Source: Pseudomonas gregormendelii (GTDB taxonomy: Bacteria; Pseudomonadota; Gammaproteobacteria; Pseudomonadales; Pseudomonadaceae). From it: a DNA stretch of 64,000 bases. This document shows positions 26,257 to 35,612 of this stretch, piece by piece. The translations under genes were made by a program, and so were the position numbers. Every line of letters begins with the position of its first letter. Position 1 is the stretch's first letter. Under the pieces are notes generated by a model, which saw only the letters and a list, made by a program, of their open reading frames with translations, ran no database searches and was not told where the DNA came from. The stretch is taken from positions 124,001 through 188,000 of the forward strand of contig NZ_JADEVO010000007.1 in assembly GCF_017114825.1 (NCBI RefSeq), in the 5' to 3' direction.

Positions 26257-27255
26257 TCAGGGGTCCACCTTCCCCATCAATTCGGCGACGCTCTCCTGGC
26301 GCTTGGCATAACGCTGCGCCAGCACTGCACAGACCATCAGCTGAATTTGATGGAACAGCATCAGCGGCAGGATCAGCACGCCGATGGTGCTGCCGGCGAA
26401 GAGCACTTGTGCCATCGGCACCCCGGTGGCCAGGCTCTTCTTCGAGCCACAGAACAGGATGGTGATACGGTCTTCCTGGTTGAAACCGAACACCTTGCCC
26501 AGCACCGTGGCAGATGCCAGCACCAGCGCCAGGAAGATGCAGCACACCAGTACCAGGCCCGCCAGCTCCCATACCGGAATCAGCTGCCAGATGCCCTCGT
26601 TCACCGCCTCGCTGAAAGCACCGTAGACCACCAGCAGGATCGAGCCCTGGTCGACGAATTTGAGCCAGCTCTTGTTGCGTCCCACCCACGCCCCTATCCA
26701 GCGTCGGGCGATCTGCCCGGCAATGAACGGCAGCAGCAATTGCACGCTGATCTTCATGATCGCATCGAGGGTTGACCCGCCGTCGCCGTGCACGTCCAGC
26801 AGCAAGGTCACCAGCAACGGCGTCAGGAAAATCCCGAACAGGCTGGACGCCGCCGCGCTGCAAATGGCCGCCGGGATATTGCCCCGGGCCAGGGACGTGA
26901 AGGCGATCGCCGATTGTACGGTCGCGGGTAACGCACAGAGGTACAGCATGCCCATGTACAGCTCGTCGCCAATCAGTGGCGTCAACAGCGGTTTGAGCGC
27001 CAGCCCCAGCAGCGGGAACAGCACGAAGGTCAGGCCAAATACCAAGAGGTGCAGGCGCCAGTGACCGGCGCCGGCAATGATCGAGTCACGGGAAAGTTTG
27101 GCACCGTGCAGGAAAAACAGCAGCGCAATGGCGATGTTGGTCAACCAGCCGAAGCCCACGGCGACCTGACCGCTGGCAGGCAGCACGCTGGCGATAACGA
27201 CCACGCCAACCAGGGTCAGGGTGAAATTGTCGGGCAGGAAACGAGGGCGAGTCAT
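26257..27255 (-). CDS. Bile acid:sodium symporter family protein (BASS, YfeH-like)
   Basis: A 332-residue membrane protein with nine to ten helices, from MTRPRFLPDNFTLTLVGVVVIASVLPA onward. The family features LFFLHGAKLSRD, ALPATVQSAIAFTSLARGNIPAAICSAAASSLFGIFLTPLLV and the CGSKKSLATGVPMAQVLF crossover motif identify the BASS/DUF4137-like group (YfeH). Such proteins carry organic anions with Na+; the substrate here is unknown. ATG 27255 is preceded by GGATGATG. It is divergent from an AraC regulator 73 bp away, which probably controls it. Confidence 0.88.
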   Translation of the reverse strand: MTRPRFLPDNFTLTLVGVVVIASVLPASGQVAVGFGWLTNIAIALLFFLHGAKLSRDSIIAGAGHWRLHLLVFGLTFVLFPLLGLALKPLLTPLIGDELYMGMLYLCALPATVQSAIAFTSLARGNIPAAICSAAASSLFGIFLTPLLVTLLLDVHGDGGSTLDAIMKISVQLLLPFIAGQIARRWIGAWVGRNKSWLKFVDQGSILLVVYGAFSEAVNEGIWQLIPVWELAGLVLVCCIFLALVLASATVLGKVFGFNQEDRITILFCGSKKSLATGVPMAQVLFAGSTIGVLILPLMLFHQIQLMVCAVLAQRYAKRQESVAELMGKVDP

Positions 27256-27328
27256 CAGATCATCATCCGGGGGTTGCCAAGTACGTGGCACCGACTCTAA
27301 CGTGCCTGCTGATTACCGACTAACGCCG

Positions 27329-28129
27329 ATGAGTCAGCTGATGCCGCCTAAAGGACATGAAAAAAGCGTAAGGCGCAGTGTACCGGGGCTTCCCAGCCTG
27401 CCCAGACCGGTCTACGGTCGTACCGAATCACTGCCCAATCGCGCGTTAACCCGCCGCCACAGTCACCCATGGGTGCAGTTGTCGTACGCGATTCAGGGCG
27501 TGCTGGAGGTGCAGACCAGTGTGGGCCGCTTCGTAGCGCCACCCGAACGGGCGGTATGGATACCGGCTGGTATGCCGCATCGGGTGTTCAGCTCGCCGCG
27601 CACGGAAATGCGCAGCCTGTACCTGGATTGCAGCGTGACGCAATGGGCACCGCCGCGTTGCCATGTGCTGGGGGTCAGTGATCTGCTGCGCGAGTTGATC
27701 AGGGCTTTCAGTAAAATCCCCATAGAGTATGAGCAGCACGGCGCCCATGGGCGGCTGACTCAGGTATTGCTGGACCAGCTCGCCGAGGCGCCGACGATCG
27801 ACTTGATGCTGCCGCTGCCTCAGGATCTGCGTTTGCGGCAGATCTACCAGAGCCTGCAGGCCCATCCGGAACAGCAGACAACCCTGGCGCACTGGAGCCA
27901 GAAATTCGGCGTGACGGAAAAGACCCTGAGCCGCCTCTTCCTGCGCGATACCGGCCTGACCTTCCGCGCCTGGCGCCAGCGTCTGCGCCTGCTGGGCGCG
28001 CTCACCCCGTTGGAACAGGGAGAACGAGTGACCGATGTGGCGCTGGCCTGCGGTTACGAATCGACCTCGGCATTCATTGCGGCGTTTCGGCAGCAGTTTG
28101 GCGAAACGCCGGGGGAGTTTTTTCGGTAG
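27329..28129 (+). CDS. AraC-family regulator divergent from the BASS symporter
   Basis: A 266-residue regulator: N-terminal cupin domain (SHPWVQLSYAIQGVLEVQTSVGRF...WIPAGMPHRV) and C-terminal AraC helix-turn-helix pair (TTLAHWSQKFGVTEKTLSRLFLRDTGLTFRAWRQRLRLL, then VTDVALACGYESTSAFIAAFRQQFGETPGEFF). ATG 27329 or 27341 could start it; neither has a strong ribosome site. The cupin-AraC type often senses a small organic ligand and regulates the adjacent divergent transporter. Confidence 0.88.
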   Translation: MSQLMPPKGHEKSVRRSVPGLPSLPRPVYGRTESLPNRALTRRHSHPWVQLSYAIQGVLEVQTSVGRFVAPPERAVWIPAGMPHRVFSSPRTEMRSLYLDCSVTQWAPPRCHVLGVSDLLRELIRAFSKIPIEYEQHGAHGRLTQVLLDQLAEAPTIDLMLPLPQDLRLRQIYQSLQAHPEQQTTLAHWSQKFGVTEKTLSRLFLRDTGLTFRAWRQRLRLLGALTPLEQGERVTDVALACGYESTSAFIAAFRQQFGETPGEFFR

Positions 28130-28151
28130 ATGCTGGTGGCTGCAAGCTGCC

Positions 28152-28226
28152 CCTGCAGGAGCTTGGCTTGCCAGCGATGGCGGCATCAAATGCACCATCG
28201 AATCGCCGGCAAGCCGGCTCCTACGA
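28152..28226. repeat. REP palindrome pair
   Basis: Two inverted REP units, cctgcaggagcttggcttgc at 28152 onward and its counterpart gccggcaagccggctcctac ending about 28223, lying between the convergent AraC and GH13 genes. Typical of transcription-end REP doublets in pseudomonads. Confidence 0.7.
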
Positions 28227-28242
28227 AGACTTTTGTGCAGCG

Positions 28243-30309
28243 TTAATTCATAGGCGAAGTGCTGACCACCCGCAGCGCCAGGCCCTCATAGGCATCCAGG
28301 GTGATGGTGAATTCACCCTCGGCCGTGAGGTCGCCTTCCACTCGTTCATTAATGATGTCGACCACCGGGCCCGGCGCGATGTTGGGCAGGTGCAGGGTTT
28401 CGGTGATCGGCGTCGAGCCGAAATTCAGCGCAGTGATTTGCGTGCCTTTGCCGGCGGGCAACTCATGCACCATGACCAACAGCCCAGGGTGCTGCACATC
28501 CGGCACCAGGATCTGGCGGCTGGCGGCGATGTCATAGGCGCGGCGCGCGGCGAGGATTTTCTGCAGCTGAGACGCGAAGGAGTCAGGGTCGTTTAGCTGC
28601 GTCGGCAAGCTGCCATAAAGCGTCTTCGGCCGCGGCATCTGTCCCGCGGACAGGGGCGCATCAGGGTTCAGATCGACCAGGTCGTAGGCCCCCCGATGGA
28701 TCCAGCGGGTATCGCCATCGAGCATCAAGTGCTCGACCTGTTCCGCGGGCAATGGCAAGGCGCCCACCAGATCCCAGCCAGACAAGGCAAACACCCCTGG
28801 CTGCATCGCGTTGTACATCACCAGCAGCAGGTGCACCTGACGGATCTGCGCGATATCTGCCGCAGTGATAGCGTCAAGATCACGAATCCCCAATGCCGCC
28901 GTGATGATGCTCGCCGTAGTGCAAGACACGCCGTTGGTGACGAATTTAAGGTTATAGGGGGCATGTTCGCCGGCCAGGCGTTCGTACATCTGTTCGCGGA
29001 TGTGCTCGCGCAGGATATTGCCGGGGAAGGTCTGGCCCTGATACAGGTAGGTATCATGGGCGTGCAGCGTCCAGAAGTGCACCAGCTCCAGGGTCAGCTC
29101 GTCGTGGTTTTGCAACGCGTGGATCAGCGAGCCGGGGTCGATGCCCAGGGTGTGCATCTGACGCAGCATCAGGCGCAGGAATTCGGTATCCCCCATCAGC
29201 AAGGCATGCTGGTAGGCCGGGCGGGTGATGAAGTCGTAGGACAGGTCCGCGCCGCCGTGGGACATGGCGGCGATGTCATCCACGGTGAGGTTCAACTCCT
29301 GGAAACTGAACCCGCCGGCCTTGCGGATCGCCCCGGCCAACAGCTGGTTGCCGGTGATCGACAGCGGGTGACTCTCCGACCAGGCGGTGCCATCGAGCTT
29401 GCGCTCCACGCCGAGAAAGCCATTGGCGTCCAGGCGCAGGATCTTTGCGCCCATCACGTCGATAGCGTGCAGGGCGTCGCCGATGATCATCTGCTGCGCA
29501 GCGAAGGTCGGGTCCAGCCAGTTCAATGACGGCTGGCCTTCCTTGAAGTAATGCAGGTACACCCAGCGGCGCGGTTTGCCGTCGACGCCGACGACTACCG
29601 GTGTGGCGCTCCAGTCGGTCTCCTTGACCCCTGGCTCGAAGAAAATCACCCGCTGCAACTGGCCGACGATGTAATGCTTGTCCCGCAACACATCAACCTG
29701 CTGCGGGCTGAGGTTGTGCGCGTCGCGACCTTCCTCGATCTCCGGTAGCAGGGGCCAGTCTTCTTCGCGGATCTCGACCATGTGGTAGAGACCCGGGTAA
29801 TCCTCGTACGCCATCTCGGCCAGGCGAAAATCCGCGCCCTTGCCGGTGTGCGAAGGAATCACATCGTCGATGATCACCGCGTTATGCGCGGCGGCCATGC
29901 GGGTCAGCGCCTGCAACTGCGCCTCGGTGCCCAGTTGCGGGTCGATTTCGAAACTGATGCGGTCGAAGTTACCGTCGATGGTTGGCGTCTGGACCGTGCC
30001 GCGCAAACCACCGGACATTTTCAGCGGCCCATTGTGAATACCCTGGATACCGATTTTCGACAGCGCATGCCACAGGGTTTCATCGCCCAGTGCCTCAAGC
30101 ACAGTGCCGTCTTCGCGGGTGACGATGGATGCCGGATACGCGGTGAACCACACTGAAGACAACGCCGAAGCATCTCGCGGGCGGGTATGGGCAAACGGCT
30201 GTTGCCACAGGCGGCCCTGCCCCGAGTAGAGCTTGGCCCGCTGGCGGGCAGCGTGCAGCATTGATTGTTGAACCAGCCAGGCCACATGGTTATTTTCCGC
30301 TGCCGTCAT
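28243..30309 (-). CDS. GH13 alpha-glucosyl enzyme, trehalose synthase (TreS)-like
   Basis: A 688-residue glycoside hydrolase family 13 protein: catalytic barrel with [17 protein letters not shown] (region I), [14 protein letters not shown] (region II, nucleophile Asp), FSFQELN (region III acid/base Glu) and [12 protein letters not shown] (region IV), and a C-terminal beta domain. These motifs and the length match maltose alpha-D-glucosyltransferase/trehalose synthase relatives, which interconvert maltose and trehalose; a variant substrate is possible. ATG 30309 follows AGGTG. It stands alone, not next to other trehalose or glycogen genes. It probably supports compatible-solute metabolism, cytoplasmic. 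Confidence 0.82.
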   Translation of the reverse strand: MTAAENNHVAWLVQQSMLHAARQRAKLYSGQGRLWQQPFAHTRPRDASALSSVWFTAYPASIVTREDGTVLEALGDETLWHALSKIGIQGIHNGPLKMSGGLRGTVQTPTIDGNFDRISFEIDPQLGTEAQLQALTRMAAAHNAVIIDDVIPSHTGKGADFRLAEMAYEDYPGLYHMVEIREEDWPLLPEIEEGRDAHNLSPQQVDVLRDKHYIVGQLQRVIFFEPGVKETDWSATPVVVGVDGKPRRWVYLHYFKEGQPSLNWLDPTFAAQQMIIGDALHAIDVMGAKILRLDANGFLGVERKLDGTAWSESHPLSITGNQLLAGAIRKAGGFSFQELNLTVDDIAAMSHGGADLSYDFITRPAYQHALLMGDTEFLRLMLRQMHTLGIDPGSLIHALQNHDELTLELVHFWTLHAHDTYLYQGQTFPGNILREHIREQMYERLAGEHAPYNLKFVTNGVSCTTASIITAALGIRDLDAITAADIAQIRQVHLLLVMYNAMQPGVFALSGWDLVGALPLPAEQVEHLMLDGDTRWIHRGAYDLVDLNPDAPLSAGQMPRPKTLYGSLPTQLNDPDSFASQLQKILAARRAYDIAASRQILVPDVQHPGLLVMVHELPAGKGTQITALNFGSTPITETLHLPNIAPGPVVDIINERVEGDLTAEGEFTITLDAYEGLALRVVSTSPMN

Positions 30310-30471
30310 ATAACAATCACCTGTGTTCGAGAATCGAAATCGCAGTCGGCCATTGCACTCCAATAGCACCGCTCGTTTTCATATGAGGGCCTGGGGCGCC
30401 ATTCGTTGCATCTTCGTCGCGACCAACGCCACTATCGAGTGATTGCAGTGGCCATCATCTCGCAGGTAATA

Positions 30472-30487
30472 TTGAGAGCGATTCTCA
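30472..30487. promoter_or_regulatory. Fur-like operator dyad before the FecI-type sigma gene
   Basis: ttgagagcgattctca contains inverted tgaga/tctca arms with neighbouring AT-rich sequence (gtaatattgagagcgattct). Its position 23-38 bp before the sigma factor start and the dyad form fit a Fur box of iron-regulated ECF genes. Confidence 0.55.
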
Positions 30488-30509
30488 CTCACATCTGGAA
30501 CGCCGACCG

Positions 30510-31016
30510 GTGCAACCCTCCTCGACCCGCAAGCTGGGCTTCTTTTTCAGCGACCATCACCGCTGGTTGCTGCAGCATATCCAGCAGCGAATGCGCAATC
30601 ATGCGGATGCCGAGGACACTGCCGCCGATACGTTCTGCCAGCTGCTGGCGGCGCGGGTCGACCCGGACAGCATCGAACAACCACGCGCCTACCTGTCGAC
30701 CATCGCCCGCCGGCTGATCTTTGACCGCCACCGTCGGCGCAAACTGGAACTGGCCTATCTGGAACGCCTGTCATTGCTGCCGGAAGCACTGGCGCCCTCC
30801 CCTGAAGAGCAGATGCTGCTGATTGAAGCATTGGTCGCCATCGACAAGGCCATCGATGGCTTGCCGTCGATCGTCAAGGCGACTTTCCTTTATAGCCAGC
30901 TCGACGGGCTGAGCTACGTGGCCATTGCGCAGAAACTGGGATTATCGGAGCGCACCGTCAGCCGCTACATGAAGCAGGCCCTGCGTCAGTGCTACCTGAG
31001 CGAGATCACGCCATGA
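30510..31016 (+). CDS. FecI-family ECF sigma factor
   Basis: A 168-residue extracytoplasmic-function sigma factor: region 2 (LQHIQQRMRNHADAEDTAADTFCQLLA ... QPRAYLSTIARRLIFDRHRR) and region 4 (AIDGLPSIVKATFLYSQLDGLSYVAIAQKLGLSERTVSRYMKQAL). The GTG start at 30510 lies after GGAA. It overlaps the FecR-type gene by 4 bp (ATGA), and the receptor follows, forming the FecI-FecR-receptor cell-surface signalling set. It should direct RNA polymerase to the receptor promoter when the siderophore binds; a Fur-like dyad sits in its own promoter region. Confidence 0.92.
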   Translation: MQPSSTRKLGFFFSDHHRWLLQHIQQRMRNHADAEDTAADTFCQLLAARVDPDSIEQPRAYLSTIARRLIFDRHRRRKLELAYLERLSLLPEALAPSPEEQMLLIEALVAIDKAIDGLPSIVKATFLYSQLDGLSYVAIAQKLGLSERTVSRYMKQALRQCYLSEITP

Positions 31017-31987
31017 GCAAGCTGCGCCTGGACCCGGTCAGCGAGCAAGCCATAGACTGGATGGTCAAGCTTCGCGCCGGCACCCCGGATGCCGCATTGC
31101 AAATGCGCTTCAATGCCTGGTTGGCGATGGACCCGGCGCACCTGCAGGCCTGGACGACTCTGCAGGAGCGACTCGGGGCATCGTTCAACACCGTGCGCGC
31201 CCTGGATCGCCGAGTGCCGGGCCAGGCCGGTGAAGCGCGGCAGATCCTGCTGCAACCCCAAGGCTCTCGACGGGATGCTCTGCGGGTCATTGCCGGGCTG
31301 GGTCTGCTGGGCGGCGGTCTGTGGCTCTGCGCCCGCAGTCCGCTGGGGGATTCCTTACTGGCCGACCTGAGCACCGGGCGCGGTCAGCGTCAGGGGTACA
31401 ACCTCGCAGATGGCAGCCGCCTGAACCTCAACGCCAACAGCGCGGTGGACCTGCGCTTCGACGACCAGCAACGCCTGGTGGTTCTGCGTCACGGCGAATT
31501 GGTGATTCAGGTGGCACCCGATCCGCAACGTCCATTGCGTGTGCGCACCGCTCAAGGGCAGGTGCAGGCCCTGGGCACACGTTTCCTGGTGGCCCAGGAA
31601 CAGGACGCCACCCGGGTCGTTGTGCTGCAGCATTCGGTGCAGCTGCGACTGCCGGACGGCACCACACGGGATCTGCAGGAAGGCCAGTCCGCCCTGCTGG
31701 CCACTGGGCGCATCACGCCAACGGCCGGCGACCAGCGTGGTCGCGCCGACTGGCTGGTCGGACGCCTGAATGTGCTCGACGAACCCCTCGAGCAAGTGGT
31801 CGAGGCCCTGCGTCCGTACCAGCGCGGATTCATCCGGATTGCGCCGCAGGTGCGTCACTTGCGGGTCCAGGGTGTATTCCCCCTCGACGACCCGGCCCGG
31901 ACCCTCGCCGCGCTGGCAGAAACCTTGCCTATCCAGGTGGACAGCTACAGCCCGTGGCTGACGTTGATCCGGGCACGAAACACGTGA
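31013..31987 (+). CDS. FecR-family anti-sigma regulator
   Basis: A 324-residue inner-membrane sigma regulator. Cytoplasmic N-terminus (DPVSEQAIDWMVKLRAGTPDAALQMRFNAWLAMDPAHLQAW, the DUF4880/FecR_N segment), single membrane helix (ALRVIAGLGLLGGGLWLCA) near residue 95, and periplasmic FecR domain (RGQRQGYNLADGSRLNLNANSAV, VQALGTRFLVAQEQDATRVVVLQHSVQ, LQEGQSALL) with a C-terminal STN-interacting part (GRLNVLDEPLEQVVEALRPY). It relays receptor occupancy to the sigma factor, with which it is translationally coupled by a 4-bp overlap. Confidence 0.92.
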   Translation: MSKLRLDPVSEQAIDWMVKLRAGTPDAALQMRFNAWLAMDPAHLQAWTTLQERLGASFNTVRALDRRVPGQAGEARQILLQPQGSRRDALRVIAGLGLLGGGLWLCARSPLGDSLLADLSTGRGQRQGYNLADGSRLNLNANSAVDLRFDDQQRLVVLRHGELVIQVAPDPQRPLRVRTAQGQVQALGTRFLVAQEQDATRVVVLQHSVQLRLPDGTTRDLQEGQSALLATGRITPTAGDQRGRADWLVGRLNVLDEPLEQVVEALRPYQRGFIRIAPQVRHLRVQGVFPLDDPARTLAALAETLPIQVDSYSPWLTLIRARNT

Positions 31988-32140
31988 ATGGAACTGGAAG
32001 CTGTGACCCTGTGGCGCTCGCCGCAAGAGGGGTGCAAAACTCCAAGCGAAAATTTTTTTGAAAATACTTCTTATTCGTGTCCGGTTTTCGTTTCTCATCC
32101 CACCTATCTCCTGACACTTTCACATCATCAGGAGAACGCT

Positions 32141-34582
32141 GTGTTCAACCCGTGGCCCCACGCCCTTTCCGTCGCTGTTGCCCTGGCAACCCTGGCCAGC
32201 CCCATCCTGGCCCAGGCGCAACCCCTGACCTTCAACCTGCCGGCCGGCCCCTTGGCCGCCACGTTGAATGCGATTGCCAGCCAAAGCGGGCACATCGTCT
32301 CGCTTGAACCCGCTCTGGTACAAGGCAAGCAGGCGCCTGCGGTGGTCGGCCGGATGCTCCCCGAACAAGCGATGAATCAGGCACTGACCGGCAGCGGCCT
32401 GCAATTGCGCGTGACCGGGCAAGGCAACTTCAGCGTCGAGCCTGGCGCCGATGGCAGCGCGGCAGTGCAGTTGGGGGCGACCACCATCGTTGAGAACAGC
32501 GTCGAGGCCACGACTGAAGGCTCCGGCTCCTATGCCGCGCGGGCCGTGACCATCGGCAAGGGAACCCACACCCTCAAAGAAATTCCGCAGTCAGTCACCG
32601 TGATGACTCGCAAACAGATGGACGACCAGGGCCTGACCGACCTCAAGGACGCCGCCAACCAGACCACCGGCCTGGTCGGTGTGCAAGGCGTGGGTAAAGG
32701 CATGATCCTCACTTCCCGCGGCTTCCAGATAGATGACTGGCAGTACGACGGCGTGCCGATCCCCCGCAACACCTACGCCCTGGGCAACTGGGCGACCCAG
32801 GACCTGATCTTCTTCGATCGCCTGGAAGTGCTGCGCGGCGCATCGGGCTTGCTGCAAGGCACCGGCAGCCCTGGCGGTGCGATCAACCTGGTACGCAAAC
32901 GCGGACAGAACGCACCGACCGTGACCCTCACCGGCAAGGCCGGCTCCTGGGACCGTTACGGTCTGCAACTGGATGCCGGTGGCCCGCTGAATGAGAGCGG
33001 GACGGTACGTGGACGCCTGGTTGCCGACGAGGACGACAGCCATTCGTTCACCGATTATGAATGGAGCAAAACCCACTCGCTATACGGCGCTCTCGACGTC
33101 GACTTGCGCGAGGATACCACCCTGGGACTGGCCGTCAGCCGCTCCGACAACGAGTCGCGCCCGATCATTCGCGGCCTGCCCCGCTATACCAATGGCGACG
33201 GGTTGAACGTGCCCCGTTCGACCTTCACCGGCGCCACCTGGAACCACTCACAAATTGACTTGACCACTGTGTATGCCGATATGGAACATCGCTTCAACGA
33301 CGACTGGGCACTCAAGGTCGGTGCAGTGCGCATGACCGAAGACAACGACGCTATAAACCAGCGCCTGCAGTCCTCCGGAGCCGGTATCAATGCCGACGGT
33401 AGCGGGGTGCAATATGCCGACTTCGCGACTGACTTCGATGCCACCAAGATCGGCTTGGACATGAACCTCACAGGGCGCTTTGAAGCCTTGTCCATGCCCC
33501 AGGAAATCATGCTTGGCAGCAACTACTCAAAGTTGAAGTCCGACGACAAATTCGCCCGCACTTTCAACAACAGCAGCGACACGATTTTCGACATCGACCA
33601 CCATCGGCCCGAGATCAGCTACGAGGGTTTGCTCAATACTGCCGGTGGCCGCGCAACTCTCAGCAAATACGACATCCGGCAAAAAGGTATCTACGGCAGT
33701 TGGCGGGTCAAGCCGATTGAGCCGCTGACCCTGGTGCTCGGCTCCAGGGTCAGCTGGTACGATTACAGCTACAAATCGGCGGACCAGCGAGCCTTCGCCA
33801 ATGTCGCCACTACCAATGTGCCAAGCACCATGAGCGAGAACGGTGAAGTCACGCCTTACGCCGGTATCGTCTACGACCTGAACCGCGAATGGGCGGTGTA
33901 CGCCAGTTACACCGATGTCTTCGAGCCACAGACCGCTCGCACCACCAGCGGCTCGGTGCTCAAGCCGGTGATTGGCAGCAACTACGAAATCGGTCTCAAG
34001 GGCGAACTGATGGATGGCAGGGTCAACACCTCCCTGGCGCTATTCCGCTACGACCAGGAAAACCGCGCGGTCAACGATGTGGCCTCGGGGTTCGCCTGTG
34101 ACGGCTGGTATTGCTCCACTGCTTCGGGGAAAGTCCGCAGCCAGGGGCTCGATGCCGAGATCAGCGGTGAAGTGCTCAATGGCCTGCAACTGTTCGCCGG
34201 CTACACCTACAACACCACCAAGTACCTCGACGACCCGGACAATGAAGGCAAGACCTTCAGTACCTGGACGCCCAAGCACATGCTGCGGGTATGGAGCGAC
34301 TACCAGTTCAGTGGCGACTTCAACCGCCTCAGCACCGGCTTGGGCTTCACCACGCAAAGTCATACCCTGGGCTACGAACACACTTACGAGGTGCCGGGCT
34401 ACACCGTGTGGAATGCCCGTGTCGGCTATCAGCTGACTCCGGAGATCGGCCTGGCGATGAACGCCAACAACCTGTTCGACAAAAGCTACATCACGGCGGG
34501 GTATAACCAGCTCAATGGCAATAACAACTATGGCGATCCACGCAACCTGATGTTCAGCGTCAAATACACTCCCACCTTTTAA
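32141..34582 (+). CDS. TonB-dependent siderophore receptor with STN signalling domain
   Basis: An 813-residue outer-membrane receptor. Signal peptide (ALSVAVALATLASPILAQA), STN domain (about 30-100: LTFNLPAGPLAATLNAIASQSG ... VTGQGNFSVEPG), TonB-box region, plug (about 140-270: TLKEIPQSVTVMTRKQMDDQ, LTSRGFQIDDWQYDGVPIP, RLEVLRGASGLLQGTGSPGGAINLVRK) and barrel ending VKYTPTF. The siderophore-receptor plug motif and STN domain match FpvA/FoxA/FhuE-type ferric siderophore uptake with transcriptional signalling. GTG 32141 follows AGGAGAA; the open frame upstream to 31988 is not protein-like. It lies 153 bp after fecR, so probably has its own sigma-dependent promoter. The siderophore cannot be named from sequence. 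Confidence 0.93.
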   Translation: MFNPWPHALSVAVALATLASPILAQAQPLTFNLPAGPLAATLNAIASQSGHIVSLEPALVQGKQAPAVVGRMLPEQAMNQALTGSGLQLRVTGQGNFSVEPGADGSAAVQLGATTIVENSVEATTEGSGSYAARAVTIGKGTHTLKEIPQSVTVMTRKQMDDQGLTDLKDAANQTTGLVGVQGVGKGMILTSRGFQIDDWQYDGVPIPRNTYALGNWATQDLIFFDRLEVLRGASGLLQGTGSPGGAINLVRKRGQNAPTVTLTGKAGSWDRYGLQLDAGGPLNESGTVRGRLVADEDDSHSFTDYEWSKTHSLYGALDVDLREDTTLGLAVSRSDNESRPIIRGLPRYTNGDGLNVPRSTFTGATWNHSQIDLTTVYADMEHRFNDDWALKVGAVRMTEDNDAINQRLQSSGAGINADGSGVQYADFATDFDATKIGLDMNLTGRFEALSMPQEIMLGSNYSKLKSDDKFARTFNNSSDTIFDIDHHRPEISYEGLLNTAGGRATLSKYDIRQKGIYGSWRVKPIEPLTLVLGSRVSWYDYSYKSADQRAFANVATTNVPSTMSENGEVTPYAGIVYDLNREWAVYASYTDVFEPQTARTTSGSVLKPVIGSNYEIGLKGELMDGRVNTSLALFRYDQENRAVNDVASGFACDGWYCSTASGKVRSQGLDAEISGEVLNGLQLFAGYTYNTTKYLDDPDNEGKTFSTWTPKHMLRVWSDYQFSGDFNRLSTGLGFTTQSHTLGYEHTYEVPGYTVWNARVGYQLTPEIGLAMNANNLFDKSYITAGYNQLNGNNNYGDPRNLMFSVKYTPTF

Positions 34583-34588
34583 GCCGGC

Positions 34589-35437
34589 TCAGTCGTCCTC
34601 ATGCAGCTTGATGCCACGGGCATGCAGCAGCGGCGGGACCACCAGCACCAGCAGCATCAACGCCAGGAACGCAGCCGATATCGGTTGCGTGACGAAGATA
34701 AGCCAGTCGCCCTCGCTGATCGACAAGGCGTTGCGCAGCTGTTTTTCCGCCATGGGCCCCAGCACCATGCCGACGATCACCGGGGCCACAGGGAAATCGA
34801 ATCGCCGCATCAACACCCCGCCCCAACCGATCCCGAGCATCAACAGCAGATCGAACGAGGAATGGCGCATGCCGTACACGCCGATCGTGGCAAACACCAG
34901 GATGCCGGCATTGAGGTAGGGCCTGGGGATCTGCAACAGCTTGACCCACAGGACCACCAACGGCAGGTTCAACACCAGCAGAATCACGTTGCCGATGTAC
35001 AGCGAAGCCACCAGCGTCCAGACGAGGTCCGCGGAGGTTTCAAAGAGCATCGGCCCCGGCTGCAGGTTGTAGTTCTGGAACGCTGCCAGCAGTATCGCCG
35101 CAGTGGCTGAAGTGGGGATGCCCAGGGTCAGCAGCGGCACCAGCGAGCCGGTGGCGCTGGCGTTGTTCGCCGCTTCGGGGCCGGCGACGCCCTCAATGGC
35201 GCCCTCGCCTTTGTTCGCCGAGAACTCCTTGGGGTATTTGCTCAGTTTGCGTTCCGTGGAATAGGACAGGAAAGTCGGGATCTGCGCACCGCCAGCCGGA
35301 ATCGAGCCAAACGGAAAGCCGATCAGGGTTCCGCGCAGCCAGGCGGGCACCTAGCGTTTCCAGTCCGAGCGGGTCATCCACAGCGAAGTCAGGCGATGTC
35401 GGCCGGAGTTGTTTTTATAAGCCTGCGATTCCACACA
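34589..35437 (-). pseudogene. TctA-family tricarboxylate transporter permease remnant
   Basis: The C-terminal half of a TctA large permease (normally about 500 residues): [22 protein letters not shown], the [37 protein letters not shown] signature and four or more membrane helices to the end. The last 253 codons are open from GTG 35350, but upstream the same frame continues as ...QAYKNNSGRHRL TSLWMTRSDWKR and is broken by TAG at 35351-35353. Homology then fades near 35437, next to a REP region. The gene has therefore both lost its 5' half and gained a nonsense codon. The TctB and TctC partners are absent here. Confidence 0.85.
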
Positions 35438-35472
35438 GCGTAGTACAGGCGCGCTGTGACGGTGTGGCGATC

Positions 35473-35568
35473 CCCTGCAGGAGTGAGCCTGCTCGCGATG
35501 AGGGCGTATCAGGCGACATCGTTGGTGGATGTCATGCCGCTATCGCGAGCAAGCTTTGCTCCCACAGT
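35473..35568. repeat. REP palindrome pair beside the tctA remnant
   Basis: Inverted REP units gcaggagtgagcctgctcgc (from about 35477) and gctatcgcgagcaagctttg ending in ctcccaca (about 35568). They abut the point where tctA homology ends, and may have taken part in the truncation. Confidence 0.7.
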
Positions 35569-35612
35569 GATCTCTGCCAGACCCGTGCGGAGGGGATCAG
35601 GCTATCGAAACC

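Noticed and set aside
35351..35353. TAG in tctA read through as a special amino acid
   Set aside because: No sign of recoding elements, and the gene is also 5' truncated; a plain nonsense mutation is simpler.
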